A stretch of 64,000 nucleotides of DNA, from contig NZ_NERV01000002.1 in NCBI RefSeq assembly GCF_003063315.1, positions 930,001 to 994,000 of the forward strand, read 5' to 3'. Within the stretch, counting starts at the first letter, position 1, and every line of letters begins with the position of its first letter. The position numbers were made by a program, and so were the translations under genes. Below the pieces are notes generated by a model, which ran no database searches, was not told the origin of the DNA, and saw only the letters and a program-made list of their open reading frames with translations. Positions 61,295 to 64,000 of this stretch are shown here, piece by piece. The stretch comes from Limnohabitans sp. T6-5. Lineage in GTDB: Bacteria; Pseudomonadota; Gammaproteobacteria; Burkholderiales; Burkholderiaceae_C.

Positions 61295-61780
61295 TCAAAG
61301 CGCCTGTCGGCCCTTGATCAGGCGCTCATCCAGATAAGGGCCATAAAAATCCGGCAGATACCCCCCCTCCATGCGTTCTGCAACTTCTTTGCCACCTGGG
61401 CCGAAGAACAGCAAAGTAGGCGCAATGGAAATGCGCCATTGTTTAATCAGTTGATCATGCGTGGTCGAGCGTCCTTGGAAATCCAACACCGCTTGCGCAC
61501 TGCGCATGTCGAGCTGCACGATGGGCGCGCCCGCTTTTTGCATGGGCACCAGATGGCTGCTGCGTGCAACTCGGCAAAACGGACACCCCTCCAGGCTCAC
61601 CATCACGATCAAGGGTTGTTTTTGCTGCAAAGCCCGATTCAATTCAGCCTGCAAAGATTGGGGCGTGGGCAGCACTGCAGAGGCGCCCGACTGAGCCCAA
61701 ACACCTTGGGAAAGCCCCAGTGACGCCACACTCAAGAAATGACGACGTTTCAAAGCGAGGTTCAAAGTAAGCTCATTCAT
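61295..61780 (-). CDS. Exported thioredoxin-fold protein (SoxW/DsbD-like)
   Basis: A 161-residue protein with an N-terminal signal (KRRHFLSVASLGLSQGVWA) and a thioredoxin fold with active site SLEGCPFCRVARS near residue 70 and the cis-Pro in IAPTLLFF. It would keep periplasmic thiols, such as the SoxY carrier Cys, reduced. This role is inferred from the sulfur genes around it. It is divergent from the YeeE/YedE gene. Confidence 0.82.
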   Translation of the reverse strand: MNELTLNLALKRRHFLSVASLGLSQGVWAQSGASAVLPTPQSLQAELNRALQQKQPLIVMVSLEGCPFCRVARSSHLVPMQKAGAPIVQLDMRSAQAVLDFQGRSTTHDQLIKQWRISIAPTLLFFGPGGKEVAERMEGGYLPDFYGPYLDERLIKGRQAL

Positions 61781-61874
61781 GAATATGGATCAAAAAAACC
61801 CGGAAAATACGGGGGTTGTCATCATGTTTAGACAACGCGAAATATAAGCGAATCTTAAATTACTGGAGAGTCAT

Positions 61875-62939
61875 GTGAATCTTGCAAGCCTGCTGGAAAC
61901 CTGGGGTGATGCCAATGTGTTGGCCACTGGGGGGGCGCTCATCGGCTTGGTATTTGGTTTTGCGGCACAACGAACACGATTTTGTGCCCGTGCAGCAGTG
62001 CTTGAATGCTGTGAAGGCAAGGCCGGCGAACGCTTGAGTGTCTGGCTTTTGGCCTTTGGTACTTGTCTTTTCACCGTGCAGGGGCTGGTTGTCATGGGAT
62101 GGCTCAAACCTTCCGTGACCCGGTTCATGGCCCAACCGGGAAGCATCTCGGGGGCCATTGTGGGTGGCTTGTGTTTTGGCGCCGGGATGATCCTGACGCG
62201 CGGCTGTGCAAGCCGCTTGCTGGTGTTGTCGGCCAATGGCAATTTGCGCGCTTTGCTATCAGGGCTGATCTTTGCCGTGACTGTTCAGGCCACCATTGGC
62301 GGCTGGTTGGCCCCCCTGAAACTCAGTGTGACCCAACTGTGGCCTGTCGATGGCGGCCCATCGCGTGATTTGCTGTTGCTCGGCGGCATTGGCAACACCG
62401 GCGGGCTGATCATCTCAGCCGCTTTGCTGATCTTTGCTTGGGTATTTTTCATGCGCCACCATGCAGGTCGCTGGGCGCTGGGGCTGGGCGCCGCGTTGAC
62501 GGGCACAAGCATCGCCATGGGCTGGGGCCTTACCCAAGCCATCGCATCTGCGTCTTTTGAACCCGTGCCCGTGCAAAGCCTGAGCTTCAGCAGCCCATCG
62601 GCCGAGTGGCTGATGCGCGTGCTTTCCACAGCCAATGTCGGCAGCTGGGGCTTTGACTCAGGGGTATTGCCCGGCACATTCCTGGGCTCCTTGATCGGTG
62701 CCTTGCTGGGCCGCGAATTCAAATTCGAAGGTTTCAAAACTGAAAACAAATTGGGGCACTACCTGTCGGGCGCCATCTTGATGGGTTTTGGCGCGGTATT
62801 GGCCAGCGGTTGCACCGTGGGTGCCGGTATGACGGGCGGCGCCATCTTTGCGCTGACGGCTTGGCTCACACTCATCAGCATCTGGCTCGGAGCGGGCCTG
62901 GCCTGGCGCTTGAGCAAAAGTATGGATTGGGTCATCTGA
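61875..62939 (+). CDS. YeeE/YedE-family sulfur-compound transporter (copy 1)
   Basis: A 354-residue inner-membrane protein with about ten membrane segments and the conserved cysteines of the family: QRTRFCARAAV near residue 35, MILTRGCASRLLVLSANGNLR near residue 112, and VLASGCTVGAGMTGGAIF near the end. Members such as TsuA import thiosulfate. The start is GTG at 61875, with GGAG at 61865-61868 and no in-frame ATG nearby. A second copy follows. Confidence 0.88.
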   Translation: MNLASLLETWGDANVLATGGALIGLVFGFAAQRTRFCARAAVLECCEGKAGERLSVWLLAFGTCLFTVQGLVVMGWLKPSVTRFMAQPGSISGAIVGGLCFGAGMILTRGCASRLLVLSANGNLRALLSGLIFAVTVQATIGGWLAPLKLSVTQLWPVDGGPSRDLLLLGGIGNTGGLIISAALLIFAWVFFMRHHAGRWALGLGAALTGTSIAMGWGLTQAIASASFEPVPVQSLSFSSPSAEWLMRVLSTANVGSWGFDSGVLPGTFLGSLIGALLGREFKFEGFKTENKLGHYLSGAILMGFGAVLASGCTVGAGMTGGAIFALTAWLTLISIWLGAGLAWRLSKSMDWVI

Positions 62940-62990
62940 GACCGTGCATTGACCTCGATCAAGCCTCCATCCATCACACGCCTTAGGATA

Positions 62991-63012
62991 TACATCATTC
63001 AACAATGATGTA
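62991..63012. promoter_or_regulatory. Palindrome upstream of the second YeeE/YedE gene
   Basis: TACATCATT (62991-62999) and AATGATGTA (63004-63012) are perfect 9-bp arms around CAAC. It lies 14 bases before the start codon of the downstream gene and overlaps the expected promoter or leader, so it could be an operator. It differs from the ATATTCGC sites. Confidence 0.45.
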
Positions 63013-63026
63013 AATGGAGTGCGCCA

Positions 63027-64000
63027 TGTCCATGACTCAATGGCTGGAAGCCTACGGAAACCCGACAATTCTTGCCACAGGTGGCGCCCTGATTGGTGGC
63101 TTGTTTGGGTTCTTTGCACAGCGTTCTCGCTTTTGTTTGCGCGCGGCCGTGATCGAGTTCTGGCACCGCCGCTTTGGTGACAAGCTCTCCGTGTGGTTGT
63201 TGGCGTTTGCCTCTGCGGTGATCGCCGTGCAGCTCATGGTGCTGCTGGGTTGGCTGGACACCAACAACGCCCGTCAGATTGCCGCCACCGGCAGCCTCTC
63301 TGGCGCACTCATTGGAGGTCTGACTTTTGGCATCGGCATGGTCATGACGCGCGGCTGCGCCAGCCGTTTGCTGGTGTTGTCAGCCAACGGCAACTTGCGT
63401 GCCCTCTTGTCGGGCTTGATCTTCGCAGTCGCCGCTCAATCGGCTTTGTCAGGGGCCTTGTCGCCGTTGCGCCTGGCCGTCAGCAGCTGGTGGACGGTTG
63501 CAGGCGGCGCCTCGCGCGACTTGTTGGCCATGACCGGGCTGGGCCATGGCGCAGGTCTGGCCATGGGCGGCATCTGGCTGATCGCAGCGCTGTATTTTTC
63601 CTTGCGCAGCCCACAACGCGGTGTGTGGATGTGGGTCGGTGGGATTGGCACCGGCCTCATGGTGGCTGCCGCTTGGGGCTTTAGCCAGTGGGTCGCACGC
63701 GAGTCGTTCGATCCGGTGCAAATCCAGGGCCTGACCTTCAGTGGCCCGTCTGCCGAGTGGTTGATGCGGGTGGTGCAATGGCCCACGCCCCCCATCGGCT
63801 TCGAGTTTGGACTGATGCCCGGCGTGTTCATCGGCTCGCTGATCGGTGCCCTGATCGGCAAGGACTGGAAACTCGAAGGCTTCAGCGACGGCTACAGCAT
63901 GCGTCGCTACATTGGCGGTGCCATCTTGATGGGTTTTGGGGCCATGCTCGCAGGCGGCTGCGCGGTAGGTGCTGGCGTGACCGGCGGTGCCATCTTCGCG
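63027..64000 (+). CDS. YeeE/YedE-family sulfur-compound transporter (copy 2), 3' end beyond window
   Basis: At least 324 residues are in the window without a stop. It starts at ATG 63027 (GGAG at 63017-63020) and follows copy 1 along its whole visible length: QRSRFCLRAAV, MVMTRGCASRLLVLSANGNLR and MLAGGCAVGAGVTGGAIF. Most motif cysteines are kept. The two genes look like an ancient tandem duplication, possibly two halves of a transport route or transporters of different specificity. Confidence 0.88.

Overview
The window looks like the chromosome of a betaproteobacterium in the order Burkholderiales, most like a freshwater Comamonadaceae. This rests on the moderately high G+C coding sequence, the liv transporter / acyl-CoA synthetase / thiolase gene set, the TamA-TamB pair and a complete periplasmic Sox pathway. 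The genus is inference; there is no rRNA gene to anchor it.

Layout. (1) 1-3386: end of a DMT-family exporter, then a peroxide-stress operon (rubrerythrin without its rubredoxin domain, a separate rubredoxin, a rubredoxin reductase) and a YkgJ-type cysteine-cluster protein. (2) 3591-16300: a probable defence island bounded by two directly oriented copies of the 3' end of fadJ: a decayed copy at 3591-3880 and the intact gene starting at 16301. Inside are an XRE-type regulator with an inverted-repeat operator, a type III-like Mod methyltransferase, a large dynamin-like GTPase, a type III-like Res helicase-nuclease, and, convergent to these, a two-gene operon of a GHKL-type ATPase and a double phosphoribosyltransferase-like protein. 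I recognise neither the GTPase insertion between Mod and Res nor the ATPase/PRTase pair as a named system. (3) 16301-31699: fatty-acid or branched-acid catabolism: FadJ-type enzyme, thiolase, two acyl-CoA dehydrogenases, a TetR regulator, a liv ABC transporter with an embedded acyl-CoA synthetase, and a PcaF-like thiolase. Two families of REP-like hairpins with a GTAG head lie between these genes. (4) 31857-48020: housekeeping and envelope genes: DUF1841, a cytochrome c4-like protein, a MoxR/VWA pair, TamA/TamB, a hybrid sensor kinase, a tRNA-Arg, an MsbA-like ABC exporter and a small rhodanese/thioesterase group. (5) 48004-64000: a sulfur-oxidation region on the minus strand in the order arsR-soxC-D-Y-Z-A-X-B-DUF4395, followed upstream by FadL, DUF302, two small cytochromes c, two rhodaneses, a methyltransferase, a CRP/FNR regulator, a thioredoxin-fold protein and two YeeE/YedE sulfur-compound transporters, the last cut by the window end.

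How it works together. SoxXA, SoxYZ, SoxB and SoxCD together oxidise thiosulfate to sulfate in the periplasm. The small cytochromes probably take the electrons, the rhodaneses and YeeE/YedE proteins handle sulfane sulfur and thiosulfate, and the ArsR-type repressor probably controls the set. A 22-bp site (ATATTCGC, then ATAT at positions 18-21) occurs in front of arsR, of DUF302-fadL and of a rhodanese gene, which predicts a common regulon.
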